Below the pieces are notes generated by a model. The model was not told the origin of the DNA, did not search any database, and saw nothing but the letters and a program-made list of their open reading frames with translations. A stretch of 19,040 nt of DNA from Thermoanaerobaculia bacterium (GTDB lineage Bacteria > Acidobacteriota > Thermoanaerobaculia > Gp7-AA8), in contig JADGOA010000024.1 in the NCBI GenBank assembly GCA_017883215.1, positions 1-19,040 on the forward strand, given 5' to 3'. The first letter of the stretch is position 1; every line of letters begins with the position of its first letter. The position numbers were made by a program, and so were the translations under genes. Of the stretch, positions 6,140 through 13,531 are shown piece by piece.

Positions 6140-8659
6140 ATGAACCGACTGATGAAGCTCGTTGCCGCGGCCCTTCTGATCCTGCCGCTCGTCTCCTGCG
6201 CCAGCTACAACGCATACGAGAAGGCGCGCGGCGCGGAAAAGGCGAAGGACTGGGATACCGCGGTCGCTCAGTACCAGAAAGCGCTCGACGTCGATCCCGA
6301 CAACATGCGCTACCGCATGTCGTTCGAGCGGGCCAGGCTCGAGGGCTCCCGCGTGCACTTCGAGAAGGGGAAAACTCTGCGCGCCGCCGCCGATTCGGCG
6401 ACGGGGGCCGAGCGCATCCGCCTCGCGGAGCTCGCGGCGACCGAGCTCCAGATCACCATCAAGCTCGATCCCACCAATCAGTACGCCGGCGTGGAGTTCG
6501 GAAAAGCGGTGCGCATGGTGCAGGAGGCGCAGGCGCTGATGACCGCCGACACGACCACGTTCGAGCAGATGAAGAAGCGGGCCAGCCTCACCAAGGCTCA
6601 GCCGCCCGTGCTCAATCCGGCATCCAACGAGCCGATCTCCCTCAGCTTCCCGCGCGACACGCCGGTCAAGGACATCTACCGCGCCCTCGGCAACGCCTTC
6701 GGCATCAACATCCTCTTCGACCAGGGCACCAAGGACGACCGCATCTCCATCGAGCTCAAGGACGTCACCGCCCAGCAGGCGCTCGAGCGGGTCATGCAGG
6801 CCGCCAACCACTTCTACAAAGTCCTCGACGAGCACACCATCATCGTCGTCCCCGACAACCCGCAGGCCCGTCGCGACTACGAGGACCTCGTCATCCGCAC
6901 GTTCTATCTGTCGAACGGCGACGCCGAGCAGGTCACCAACGTCGTCCGCACCATGATCGAAGCGCGCAACGTCTTCCCGCTGAAGGCGCTCAACGCCATC
7001 ACCATCCGCGACACAGCCGACAAGGTGCGCATCGCCGAAAAAATCATCGAGGCCAACGACAAAGCCAAGGCTGAGGTCGTCGTCGACGTCGAGCTGCTGC
7101 AGATGGACCTCAACAAGACGCGCAATATCGGGATGGACATCATCGGTACCTCGGGTTCGATCGGTCCGGGCTCCATCACGACGGACACCGCCGGCAAAGA
7201 GACCTTCACGCCGATCAGCTCCACCACGCTCAATCAGCTTCGCGGCCTGAAAAGCAACAACTTCATGTTCGCGATGCCGACGCTCGAATACAACCTGCTC
7301 AAGCAAATCGGGAACGCGGAGCTGCTGGCGAACCCGGAGCTGCGCATTTCCGAGGGAGAGAAGGCGACTCTGCACATCGGCCAGCGCATCCCCGTACCGG
7401 TGTCGACGTTCACAAGCATCGCCACTGCGGGCAGTGGCGGCACCTACGCTCCAGTCACCTCCTTCCAGTACCAGGACGTCGGCATCAAGGTCTCGATCGA
7501 GCCGCGGGTCCACCACAACCGCGAAGTCACGCTGAAGCTGACCGTGGAAGTCTCGAACCAGGGCCCGAGTGTCTCCGGAGGGGCCGGTCAACCGGCGCAG
7601 CCGACGTTCGCCACCCGCACGATCGAGTCGACGATCCGGCTCAAAGACGGCGAAACGAACTTCCTGGCCGGCCTGATTCAGGACACGAAGACGGAACAGA
7701 ACAACCAGACGCCCTTCCTGGGCGAGATTCCCATCATCGGCCGTCTCTTCACGACTCAGCAGCTGGGCGAGATCCGCACCGATCTGATCCTGACGATGAC
7801 GCCCCACATCATCCGCATCCCCGACATCACCGAGGACGACCTTGCGCCGATGTGGGTGGGAACACAGAACAACCTGACCTTCCGCGGAGTGTCGCCGCGA
7901 ATCGAGTCACAGTCGAGCATCGATCCGTTCACACCGGCCTCGGCCACCAACCCGGCCTTCCGTGCCGGCGCGACCGGCGTGACGCCTCCGGGAGGCATGC
8001 AGCTCACCCCCACCGGCGGCGCCGATCTGGTCACGCCGCAGGGAACGCCCATCGTGCCGGGCGGCGGCCCCACGAACCCGTTCAATCCGTCGAACGTCAC
8101 CCCTGCGCCGCCGCGGCCGAAGAGCCCGACTCCACAGCCGCAGGGGGCGCTCCAGCCGAACGACCCCGCCGGGATCGCGGCATCACAGCCTGAAACGGCA
8201 ACCGCGGTCGCCCTGGCCCTGCCGGAGAACTCGGATGCGGCGCTGCGGCTCGCGCCACGCATCGGCCCCCAGCCGTCGAATCTCGACCTCAAGCCCGGCG
8301 AAGAGAAGTTGTGGAGCGTCGTGGGGATGGATCTCGACGGTCTCACCGCCGACGAGCTGCTGCTCCACTTCGACGCGCGGGCGATGAACGTCGCCGAAGT
8401 CCTGTTCGGTAACGCGATGGTCATCGACCCGAAGGCCGCACCGACGGCGACAATCGACAGCAACAGTGGGGTGGTGCGGATCAAGTCGATGGACGGGAAG
8501 CCGCTGCAGTTCACCGGCGGCGGCACCGTGATCGCGCTGCGTGTCCGCGGCGGATTGACCGGCGAGACGTTCCTCGTCATGGAGAACCCGAGCTTCCACG
8601 ACGCCCGCGGCACCGCCGTCACGGCGGCAGTCGCCGGCGGCCGTGCGAAAGTGGACTAG
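6140..8659 (+). CDS. gspD: Secretin GspD-like lipoprotein with TPR and cohesin-like domains
   Basis: This 839-residue protein forms the multimeric outer-membrane channel. Residues 1-20 are a lipoprotein signal (LPLVSC, lipidated Cys20). TPR-like repeats follow at about 26-135 (AQYQKALDVDPDN, then LQITIKLDPTN). The secretin N0 domain is at about 164-238, a NolW-type N1 domain at about 247-307, and the secretin domain at about 311-558 with the hallmark PFLGEIPIIGRLF. A Pro/Gly/Thr-rich linker (about 570-710) leads to a final beta domain at about 714-836. Its pattern (LLLHFDARAMNVAEV, SNSGVVRIKS, GTVIALRVRG, FHDARGTAV) is that of cohesin-type domains. It lacks the GspD N2-N3 run usual in proteobacteria, having one NolW only, so it is closer to PilQ-like or hybrid secretins. 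The lipidated N-terminus means no separate pilotin is obviously needed. Confidence 0.92.
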   Translation: MNRLMKLVAAALLILPLVSCASYNAYEKARGAEKAKDWDTAVAQYQKALDVDPDNMRYRMSFERARLEGSRVHFEKGKTLRAAADSATGAERIRLAELAATELQITIKLDPTNQYAGVEFGKAVRMVQEAQALMTADTTTFEQMKKRASLTKAQPPVLNPASNEPISLSFPRDTPVKDIYRALGNAFGINILFDQGTKDDRISIELKDVTAQQALERVMQAANHFYKVLDEHTIIVVPDNPQARRDYEDLVIRTFYLSNGDAEQVTNVVRTMIEARNVFPLKALNAITIRDTADKVRIAEKIIEANDKAKAEVVVDVELLQMDLNKTRNIGMDIIGTSGSIGPGSITTDTAGKETFTPISSTTLNQLRGLKSNNFMFAMPTLEYNLLKQIGNAELLANPELRISEGEKATLHIGQRIPVPVSTFTSIATAGSGGTYAPVTSFQYQDVGIKVSIEPRVHHNREVTLKLTVEVSNQGPSVSGGAGQPAQPTFATRTIESTIRLKDGETNFLAGLIQDTKTEQNNQTPFLGEIPIIGRLFTTQQLGEIRTDLILTMTPHIIRIPDITEDDLAPMWVGTQNNLTFRGVSPRIESQSSIDPFTPASATNPAFRAGATGVTPPGGMQLTPTGGADLVTPQGTPIVPGGGPTNPFNPSNVTPAPPRPKSPTPQPQGALQPNDPAGIAASQPETATAVALALPENSDAALRLAPRIGPQPSNLDLKPGEEKLWSVVGMDLDGLTADELLLHFDARAMNVAEVLFGNAMVIDPKAAPTATIDSNSGVVRIKSMDGKPLQFTGGGTVIALRVRGGLTGETFLVMENPSFHDARGTAVTAAVAGGRAKVD

Positions 8660-8665
8660 CCGCCG

Positions 8666-9145
8666 ATGACCCGCCCCCGGTCGAACGCCGTCCGAGGATT
8701 CACGATCGCAGAGCTGATCACGGTCTGCGGCATCATCGCTGTCCTCTCGGCCATCGCTCTTCCGGTGGCGCGCTTCGGCTTCCGCCGCCAGAAGGAGATC
8801 GAGCTCCGCGACTCCATCCGCCGCGTTACCGATGCCATCGACAAGTGGCACGACTACAAGGTGGCCGGACGGATCAAAGCGCAGTTCTCCCTCACCCAGG
8901 GCGACTACCCGAAGGAGCTCGACGATCTCGTCAAACCCGTCGAGCTGCTGCCCGACGGCAAGAAGGTGCGGCTCCTCCGCGAGCGCGATCTGATCGATCC
9001 GATGACCGGCAAGAAAGAATGGACCACCCTGTCGAACACCGACGATCCCGAAACGACGTCGAGCAACGAGGACAACATCTTCGAGGTGCACTCGAAGTCG
9101 ACCGCGCTCGCGCTCGACGGCAAGACGCATTACAACGAATGGTGA
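8666..9145 (+). CDS. Type II secretion pseudopilin (GspG-like, first)
   Basis: This is a 159-residue prepilin-like protein. A short basic leader ends at Gly11, followed by FTIAELITVCGIIAVLSAIALPVARF, which carries a prepilin peptidase site and the helix-stabilising Glu at mature position 5. The soluble part includes GDYPKELDDLV and LIDPMTGKKEW, a DPxTxxxEW motif shared with the two pseudopilins that follow. It would be processed by a prepilin peptidase (not in this window) and join the periplasmic pseudopilus. It starts six bases after gspD with no clear ribosome site. The length is close to GspG, but which Gsp letter applies cannot be settled. Confidence 0.85.
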   Translation: MTRPRSNAVRGFTIAELITVCGIIAVLSAIALPVARFGFRRQKEIELRDSIRRVTDAIDKWHDYKVAGRIKAQFSLTQGDYPKELDDLVKPVELLPDGKKVRLLRERDLIDPMTGKKEWTTLSNTDDPETTSSNEDNIFEVHSKSTALALDGKTHYNEW

Positions 9146-9153
9146 TTTCGAAG

Positions 9154-9223
9154 GGCATGAGGCATGAAGCATGAGGCATGAGTGGGCATCGCCCATGCCT
9201 CATGCCCCATACCCCATGCCTCT
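9154..9223. repeat. Inverted array of 7-base units (GGCATGA)
   Basis: Left units GGCATGA, GGCATGA, AGCATGA, GGCATGA run from 9154 to 9181. Right units TGCCTCA, TGCCCCA, TACCCCA, TGCCTCT run from 9196 to 9223. The short centre GTGGGCATCGCCCA is itself largely self-complementary. The array occupies the whole gap between two pseudopilin genes. The apparent open frames that run through it in two phases are consequences of the repeat. Confidence 0.87.
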
Positions 9224-9235
9224 GGAAGGCAGACG

Positions 9236-9667
9236 ATGAAACGACGCGCGCACAAGAACAACCAGAGTGGCTTCACCCTGATCGAGCTGATCGTCGTCGT
9301 CACGATCATCGGCATCCTCGCGGGGATCGCCATGGTCAACGTTCGCAACGCGCAGCGCAAAGCGCAGGAGACGGCCCTCAGGGGCGACCTGTTCGAGCTG
9401 CGCAAGGCCATCGACAACTTCTACGCCGACAAGCAGCGCTATCCGAACGATCTGAACGAGCTCGTGCCGAACTACGTGCGCAAGATCCCACCCGATCCGA
9501 TCACGAAGCAGCCCGACTGGCAAGCCATCCAGGATCAGCCGGCGACCACGGACGAGCAGACGTTCGAGACGAGTTCCGACAATGCCACGCAGGGCCCCGG
9601 TGTTGTGGACGTGAAGAGCAAGGCCCCCGGAAAGACGCTCGACAATGTTCCGTATGCGGATCTCTAG
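9236..9667 (+). CDS. gspG: Major pseudopilin GspG-like
   Basis: This is a 143-residue prepilin with the textbook processing site: a basic leader MKRRAHKNNQSG cleaved before FTLIELIVVVTIIGILAGIA, with Glu at mature position 5. The soluble part has RYPNDLNELVPNYVRKIPPDP and the DPxTxxxDW motif (DPITKQPDW), as in GspG-type major pseudopilins. I chose the ATG at 9236, which has GGAAGG 6-11 bases before it. The frame stays open upstream through the repeat, but a start there would put repeat-coded residues before the leader. The closest family is GspG; the C-terminus is short and polar and I cannot identify the calcium-site aspartates of classical GspG. Confidence 0.88.
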   Translation: MKRRAHKNNQSGFTLIELIVVVTIIGILAGIAMVNVRNAQRKAQETALRGDLFELRKAIDNFYADKQRYPNDLNELVPNYVRKIPPDPITKQPDWQAIQDQPATTDEQTFETSSDNATQGPGVVDVKSKAPGKTLDNVPYADL

Positions 9668-10283
9668 ACAGCAGACCGCAGACCGCGGTCCGCGGTCCGC
9701 GGTCCGGTCCCAGCGCGGCTTCACCCTCGCCGGCCTTCTCGTCGTTCTCACCATCATGATGGTGTTCATCGCCTACACCGTGCCGCGGCAGTGGTCGAAG
9801 GTCATGCAACGCGAGCGCGAACGGCAGACGATCTTCGTGATGAAGCAGTACGCACGGGCCATCCGGGAGTTCTCGAGCAAGCACGGCGGCGCCCCCCCGG
9901 CCAGCCTCGATCAATTGAAAGAGGCACGGCTGCCGCGGGTCATCCGCGGCCCGAAGGGAGAGTACGCCGATCCGCTGACCGGCAAAATCGATTGGATTCT
10001 CGTGCCGCCTACGGCAGTTGCGGTGGGCGGTGCAACCGGTGGGGCCACTCTCGGCGGCCCGGGCGCCACAACGACCAGCGGAACGCAGGGACCGCAGTTC
10101 ACATTCAACAAAGACGCCTCCCCGAAAGACTACGTCGGCCCGTTCGTCGGCGTCCGACCTCCCATCAGCGGGCCGTCGATGGTCAAGTTCAAAGACGCCG
10201 AGACGTACGACCAGTGGGTCTACACGACGCTCGATCTCAAGGTCGACACCGACAACGCGACGAAGGTGAACCCGAACGGGTAG
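9645..10283 (+). CDS. Pseudopilin lacking Glu5, with repeat-encoded leader
   Basis: This 212-residue protein overlaps gspG by 23 bases; GGAAAG precedes the ATG at 9645 by ten bases. The cleavage site RSQRG/FTLAGLLVVLTIMM is clear, but mature residue 5 is Gly, not Glu. In known systems a missing Glu5 is typical of GspK, the pseudopilus-tip subunit, although this protein is too short for GspK. The soluble part has the shared DPLTGKIDW motif, then a Gly/Thr/Ala-rich stretch (about 125-147) and a C-terminus with KFKDAETYDQWVYTTLDL. The 25-residue leader is long, and residues 9-22 are encoded by 7-base repeats (9671-9710). No other start codon lies between the repeat and the cleavage site. It is the last gene of the operon. 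Confidence 0.82.
   Translation: MFRMRISRQQTADRGPRSAVRSQRGFTLAGLLVVLTIMMVFIAYTVPRQWSKVMQRERERQTIFVMKQYARAIREFSSKHGGAPPASLDQLKEARLPRVIRGPKGEYADPLTGKIDWILVPPTAVAVGGATGGATLGGPGATTTSGTQGPQFTFNKDASPKDYVGPFVGVRPPISGPSMVKFKDAETYDQWVYTTLDLKVDTDNATKVNPNG
9671..9710 (+). repeat. 7-base tandem repeat inside a pseudopilin leader
   Basis: Two units GCAGACC are followed by three units GCGGTCC and a final GGTCC. The first and second groups are nearly complementary, so the array can fold back on itself, as the intergenic arrays do. It begins a few bases after the gspG stop and lies wholly inside the next pseudopilin gene, where it is read as QTADRGPRSAVRS. Confidence 0.85.
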
Positions 10284-10291
10284 CGGTCACC

Positions 10292-10406
10292 GGAGTGCGG
10301 ACGTCCTCGTCCGCAGCGATCGGACGTCCTCGTCCGATCGACATCTGTGTCAAATCACCGCCGGACGGGAACGTCCGGCGGGTGCGGACGAGGACGTCCG
10401 CACTCC
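10292..10406. repeat. Four-hairpin palindromic array with common GGACG/CGTCC core
   Basis: Four hairpins follow one another: 10296-10315 (flank TGC, loop TCCT), 10318-10339 (flank GATC, loop TCCT), 10358-10381 (flank CCGCC, loop GGAA) and 10383-10402 (flank TGC, loop AGGA). All share the stem core GGACG pairing with CGTCC. Bases 10292-10315 and 10383-10406 are also perfect 24-bp inverted repeats of each other, so the whole can refold as a long-stem structure. It follows the last gene of the secretion operon and could act as a 3' end structure. No T-run follows it, so it is not a standard terminator. Confidence 0.9.
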
Positions 10407-10434
10407 ACGCTACCGGCTACCCGCTGCCCGCCCG

Positions 10435-10440
10435 TACAAT
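10435..10440 (+). promoter_or_regulatory. Candidate -10 element (TACAAT) of a leaderless promoter
   Basis: TACAAT lies nine bases before the ATG of the M16 peptidase gene, so transcription would begin at or next to the start codon. No -35 match is visible at the usual distance, and no ribosome site lies before the ATG. The same arrangement occurs before hemQ and the gene at 15457. Confidence 0.4.
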
Positions 10441-10449
10441 GCCTATCGA

Positions 10450-11730
10450 ATGAACAACCCCAACATGACGCGGCACGTGCTCCCCTCGGGACTCACGGTC
10501 CTGATCGAGACCCTGCCGTACGTCCGTTCCGTGGCGCTCGGCTATTACCTCCGCAGCGGCTCGGCCGTCGAGTCGATCGAGCACAGCGGCGCATCGCATT
10601 TCCTCGAGCATCTCGTTTTCAAGGGCACCGAGCGCCGCTCCACCGCCGACATCGCCAAGGTCATCGACATCCTGGGGGGCGACGTCGACGCCTTCACCGG
10701 CAAGGAATACACCTCCTTCTACGCCCACGTCCTCGACGAACAGGTCCTGACCGCGCTCGACCTGCTGACCGAGATCGTGGTCTCGCCCCGATTCACGGCC
10801 GACGACCTGGAGTCGGAACGCTCCGTCATCCTCGAAGAGATCAAGATGGTGGAGGACACGCCCGACGATCTGGTGCACGAGATCTTCGTCGGCTCGTTCT
10901 GGCCCGACCACCCCCTGGGCCGGCCGATCCTCGGCACCGAAGAAACCGTCGGGCGCCTTGGCCGCGAACAGATCCTCGACCACTACCACGAGACCTTTCA
11001 TCCGGCCAACGTGATTTTCTGCGCGTCGGGCAACGTCCGCCCGGAACAGATCATCCCGTTCCTGGAGAAGGCCTTTCCGCCGCTTTCCGCCGCCCCCCTG
11101 CGCCGCGAGTGGAGCGCGCCAAGCCCGAATCAGCACGTCATCCTTCGCGAGAAACGCGAGCTCGAACAGGTCCACCTCTGCCTCGGGTCGAAAGGGTTCC
11201 CGCAGCAGGACGACTCCCGGTACGCGGCGGCCATCTTCAACACGGTGTTAGGCGGCGGCATGTCGTCGAGGCTCTTCCAGCGCATTCGCGAGAAGGAAGG
11301 GCTCGCCTACACCGTCATGTCCTACCACAACGGCTACCTGCACGGCGGATACGAGGCCGTCTACGCGGCGTGCGTGCCGAAAAACCTCAAACGCGTTCTG
11401 GCCATCACCCTCGAGGAGATGCGTAAGATCAAACACGACGGTGCCACCGCGGACGAGCTGGCCTCGGCCAAGCTGCACCTCAAGGGCTCCATCCTGCTCT
11501 CGCTCGAATCGACAGTCAGCCGCATGTCGGGCATGGCGCGGCAGGAGTACTACTTCCAGCGTCAGTTCTCGGCGGATGAGATCATCGACTGCATCGACCG
11601 CGTCACGCTCGAGGACATCCGCAGCGTCGCCGAAACGATCGTCGATCCGGAGTCGTTGTCGCTGACCATCCTGGGCAACCTGAAAAGCCCCGGCATGTCG
11701 ACCGAGAGCCTGCGCGAAGCAGTGGGGTGA
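10450..11730 (+). CDS. M16 family zinc metallopeptidase (processing-peptidase type)
   Basis: This 426-residue peptidase lacks a signal peptide, so it is probably cytoplasmic. The inverted zinc motif HFLEH is at 50-54 (His50, Glu53, His54), with the third ligand expected at Glu130 in SERSVILEEIKM. The spacing of about 76 fits the family. The C-terminal half has LGGGMSSRLFQRIREKEGLAY (about 267-287), the usual M16 substrate-chamber signature. It resembles the YmxG/mitochondrial processing peptidase beta subfamily of single-domain-pair proteins. Its substrate is unknown. Starts at 10450 and 10465 are both possible; the first is favoured by the -10-like box before it. Its stop sits just before recN, suggesting co-transcription. 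Confidence 0.92.
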   Translation: MNNPNMTRHVLPSGLTVLIETLPYVRSVALGYYLRSGSAVESIEHSGASHFLEHLVFKGTERRSTADIAKVIDILGGDVDAFTGKEYTSFYAHVLDEQVLTALDLLTEIVVSPRFTADDLESERSVILEEIKMVEDTPDDLVHEIFVGSFWPDHPLGRPILGTEETVGRLGREQILDHYHETFHPANVIFCASGNVRPEQIIPFLEKAFPPLSAAPLRREWSAPSPNQHVILREKRELEQVHLCLGSKGFPQQDDSRYAAAIFNTVLGGGMSSRLFQRIREKEGLAYTVMSYHNGYLHGGYEAVYAACVPKNLKRVLAITLEEMRKIKHDGATADELASAKLHLKGSILLSLESTVSRMSGMARQEYYFQRQFSADEIIDCIDRVTLEDIRSVAETIVDPESLSLTILGNLKSPGMSTESLREAVG

Positions 11731-11738
11731 GGTTTCCA

Positions 11739-13493
11739 GTGATCACCTACCTGAAGGTCCGCAACCTCGCCATCGTCGAGGAATTCGCGATCGAACCGGG
11801 GCCAGGACTGAACGTTTTGACGGGCGAGACCGGCGCGGGAAAGTCGCTGCTGATCGATTCGCTCGAGCTTCTCCGCGGTGGACGAAGCTCATCGGAGATG
11901 ATCCGCGCCGGGAGCGACAAGATGTCGGCGGAGGCGGTCTTTCACCTTCCCTCACGGATCACGGCGCAGCTCGAAGCGGCAGGCATTGAAGTGGAGTCCG
12001 CCGGCGAGACAGTCGAGCTCATCGTCCGGCGGGAGCTGGCAACCAACGGCCGCGGACGCGTGCTGATCAACGGTTCGCCTTTATCCGTTCGCGAGCTCTC
12101 GGCGGCCATGGACACGGTGCTCGACATCCACGGCCAGAACGAATCGCAGAATCGCGTGGCCGGCCAGACCTTTCGCGAGCTGCTCGACGAGTACGCCGCT
12201 CATCCCGGGATGCTCGATGCGGCTCGCGCCACCTACGACAGTTGGAAAACGACGGCGGACCGTCTTCGCGAGCTGACAGAAGCGCAACGGGACCGGACGC
12301 TGCGGCTCGATCTGCTGCGATATCAGCTCAACGAGATTGCGGCGGCGAAGCTCGATCCGGCCGAAGAGGAGTCACTTCGGACGGAGCGGACGCTTCTGGC
12401 CAACGCACGCGAGCTCGCTGAAGCTGCCAGCGGAGCGTTCCTGATCGTCGACGAAGACGAGAACGCGGCAACGTCGCAAGTCGCGCGCGCCGCGCATCTT
12501 CTGCAGCCCCTGGCGCGGGAGATCGCCGAAGTCGGGCGCGTCGCCGACGACCTGCAGGACGTGCTCTATCGCCTGCAGGAGATCGCCGGTGCACTCGGCG
12601 CGCTCAACGATTCGGTGCGGCACGATCCGAAGCGGCTCGACGAGATCGAGGAGCGCCTGGTCACGATCGAGCGCCTCAAGAAAAAATACGGCGGGACGAT
12701 CGAGGCCGTGCTCGAGCATCTGAGCCGCAGTCAGGACGAGCACGATCAGCTCGCCGATTACGAGTCGAACGTCGAGAAGCTGCAGCGCGCCGAAGAGGCG
12801 AAATTCACCGAGTACCGGCGCGCCTCGGAAGCGTTGTCGAAGTCGCGCAAGGCGGCGGCGCAGAAATTCGAGCGCGCCATTCAGTCGGAGCTCAACGATG
12901 TGGCGATGGAGCGGACGACGGTGCGCGTGGTCGTCGGATCGGCTGCCGATCGCGACTCGCGCATGCTCGTCGCCGGTGAGCCGGTGGCGTTCGGTGCCGA
13001 GGGCTTCGACCGGGTGGAGATCCTCGTGGCGCCGAACCGTGGCGAGGAACCGAAGCCGATGCAGCGGATCGCCTCCGGCGGCGAGCTCTCCCGCATCCAG
13101 CTTGCGATCGCGGCCGCGCTTTTCAAGGCTTCTGCACGCGCCGCCGCGGCCACGCTGGTGTTCGACGAGATCGATGCCGGAATCGGCGGCCGCGTGGCCG
13201 AAGTGGTCGGACGGAAACTCCAGGAGCTGGCCACGCGCAACCAGGTCATCTGCGTGACGCACTTGCCGCAGATCGCCAGCTTCGCCTCCACCCATTTCTA
13301 CGTCTGGAAAGAAGACGCGGCAGAGCACACCCGCGCGCGCATCCGGAAGCTCGAGGATGATGAAGCGCGCGTGGGCGAGATCGCGCGCATGCTCGGCGGT
13401 GAGAAGATCGCCGCCTCGGCCGTGGCGCATGCGCGCGAGCTGCTGGACGCGGCGAGAAGCCGCGGCACGAAACGGAAGGCGGCCCGTGCGTAA
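11739..13493 (+). CDS. recN: DNA repair ATPase RecN
   Basis: This 584-residue SMC-like ATPase acts in double-strand break repair. The N-terminus YLKVRNLAIVEEFAIEPG and Walker A GETGAGKS (29-36) are typical of RecN. A long coiled-coil middle (about 150-375) separates these from the ABC signature ASGGELSRIQLAIA (from 445) and Walker B LVFDEIDAGIGG (Asp476, Glu477), followed by the family-typical VICVTHLPQIASFA. Length is near the usual 550-570. I chose the GTG at 11739, because RecN proteins begin MxTxLxVRN and GTGAGG lies just upstream. A GTG at 11727 overlapping the previous stop is the alternative. It shows no defects. Confidence 0.95.
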   Translation: MITYLKVRNLAIVEEFAIEPGPGLNVLTGETGAGKSLLIDSLELLRGGRSSSEMIRAGSDKMSAEAVFHLPSRITAQLEAAGIEVESAGETVELIVRRELATNGRGRVLINGSPLSVRELSAAMDTVLDIHGQNESQNRVAGQTFRELLDEYAAHPGMLDAARATYDSWKTTADRLRELTEAQRDRTLRLDLLRYQLNEIAAAKLDPAEEESLRTERTLLANARELAEAASGAFLIVDEDENAATSQVARAAHLLQPLAREIAEVGRVADDLQDVLYRLQEIAGALGALNDSVRHDPKRLDEIEERLVTIERLKKKYGGTIEAVLEHLSRSQDEHDQLADYESNVEKLQRAEEAKFTEYRRASEALSKSRKAAAQKFERAIQSELNDVAMERTTVRVVVGSAADRDSRMLVAGEPVAFGAEGFDRVEILVAPNRGEEPKPMQRIASGGELSRIQLAIAAALFKASARAAAATLVFDEIDAGIGGRVAEVVGRKLQELATRNQVICVTHLPQIASFASTHFYVWKEDAAEHTRARIRKLEDDEARVGEIARMLGGEKIAASAVAHARELLDAARSRGTKRKAARA

Positions 13494-13531
13494 GGCTTTT
13501 GCGTTCAGTTTCTCGAGCCGGCACAAAGACC

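Noticed and set aside
11727..11738. Upstream GTG start for recN overlapping the M16 stop
   Set aside because: It would add four residues (RFPV) before the usual RecN N-terminus, while GTG at 11739 gives the family-typical start with GTGAGG in place.
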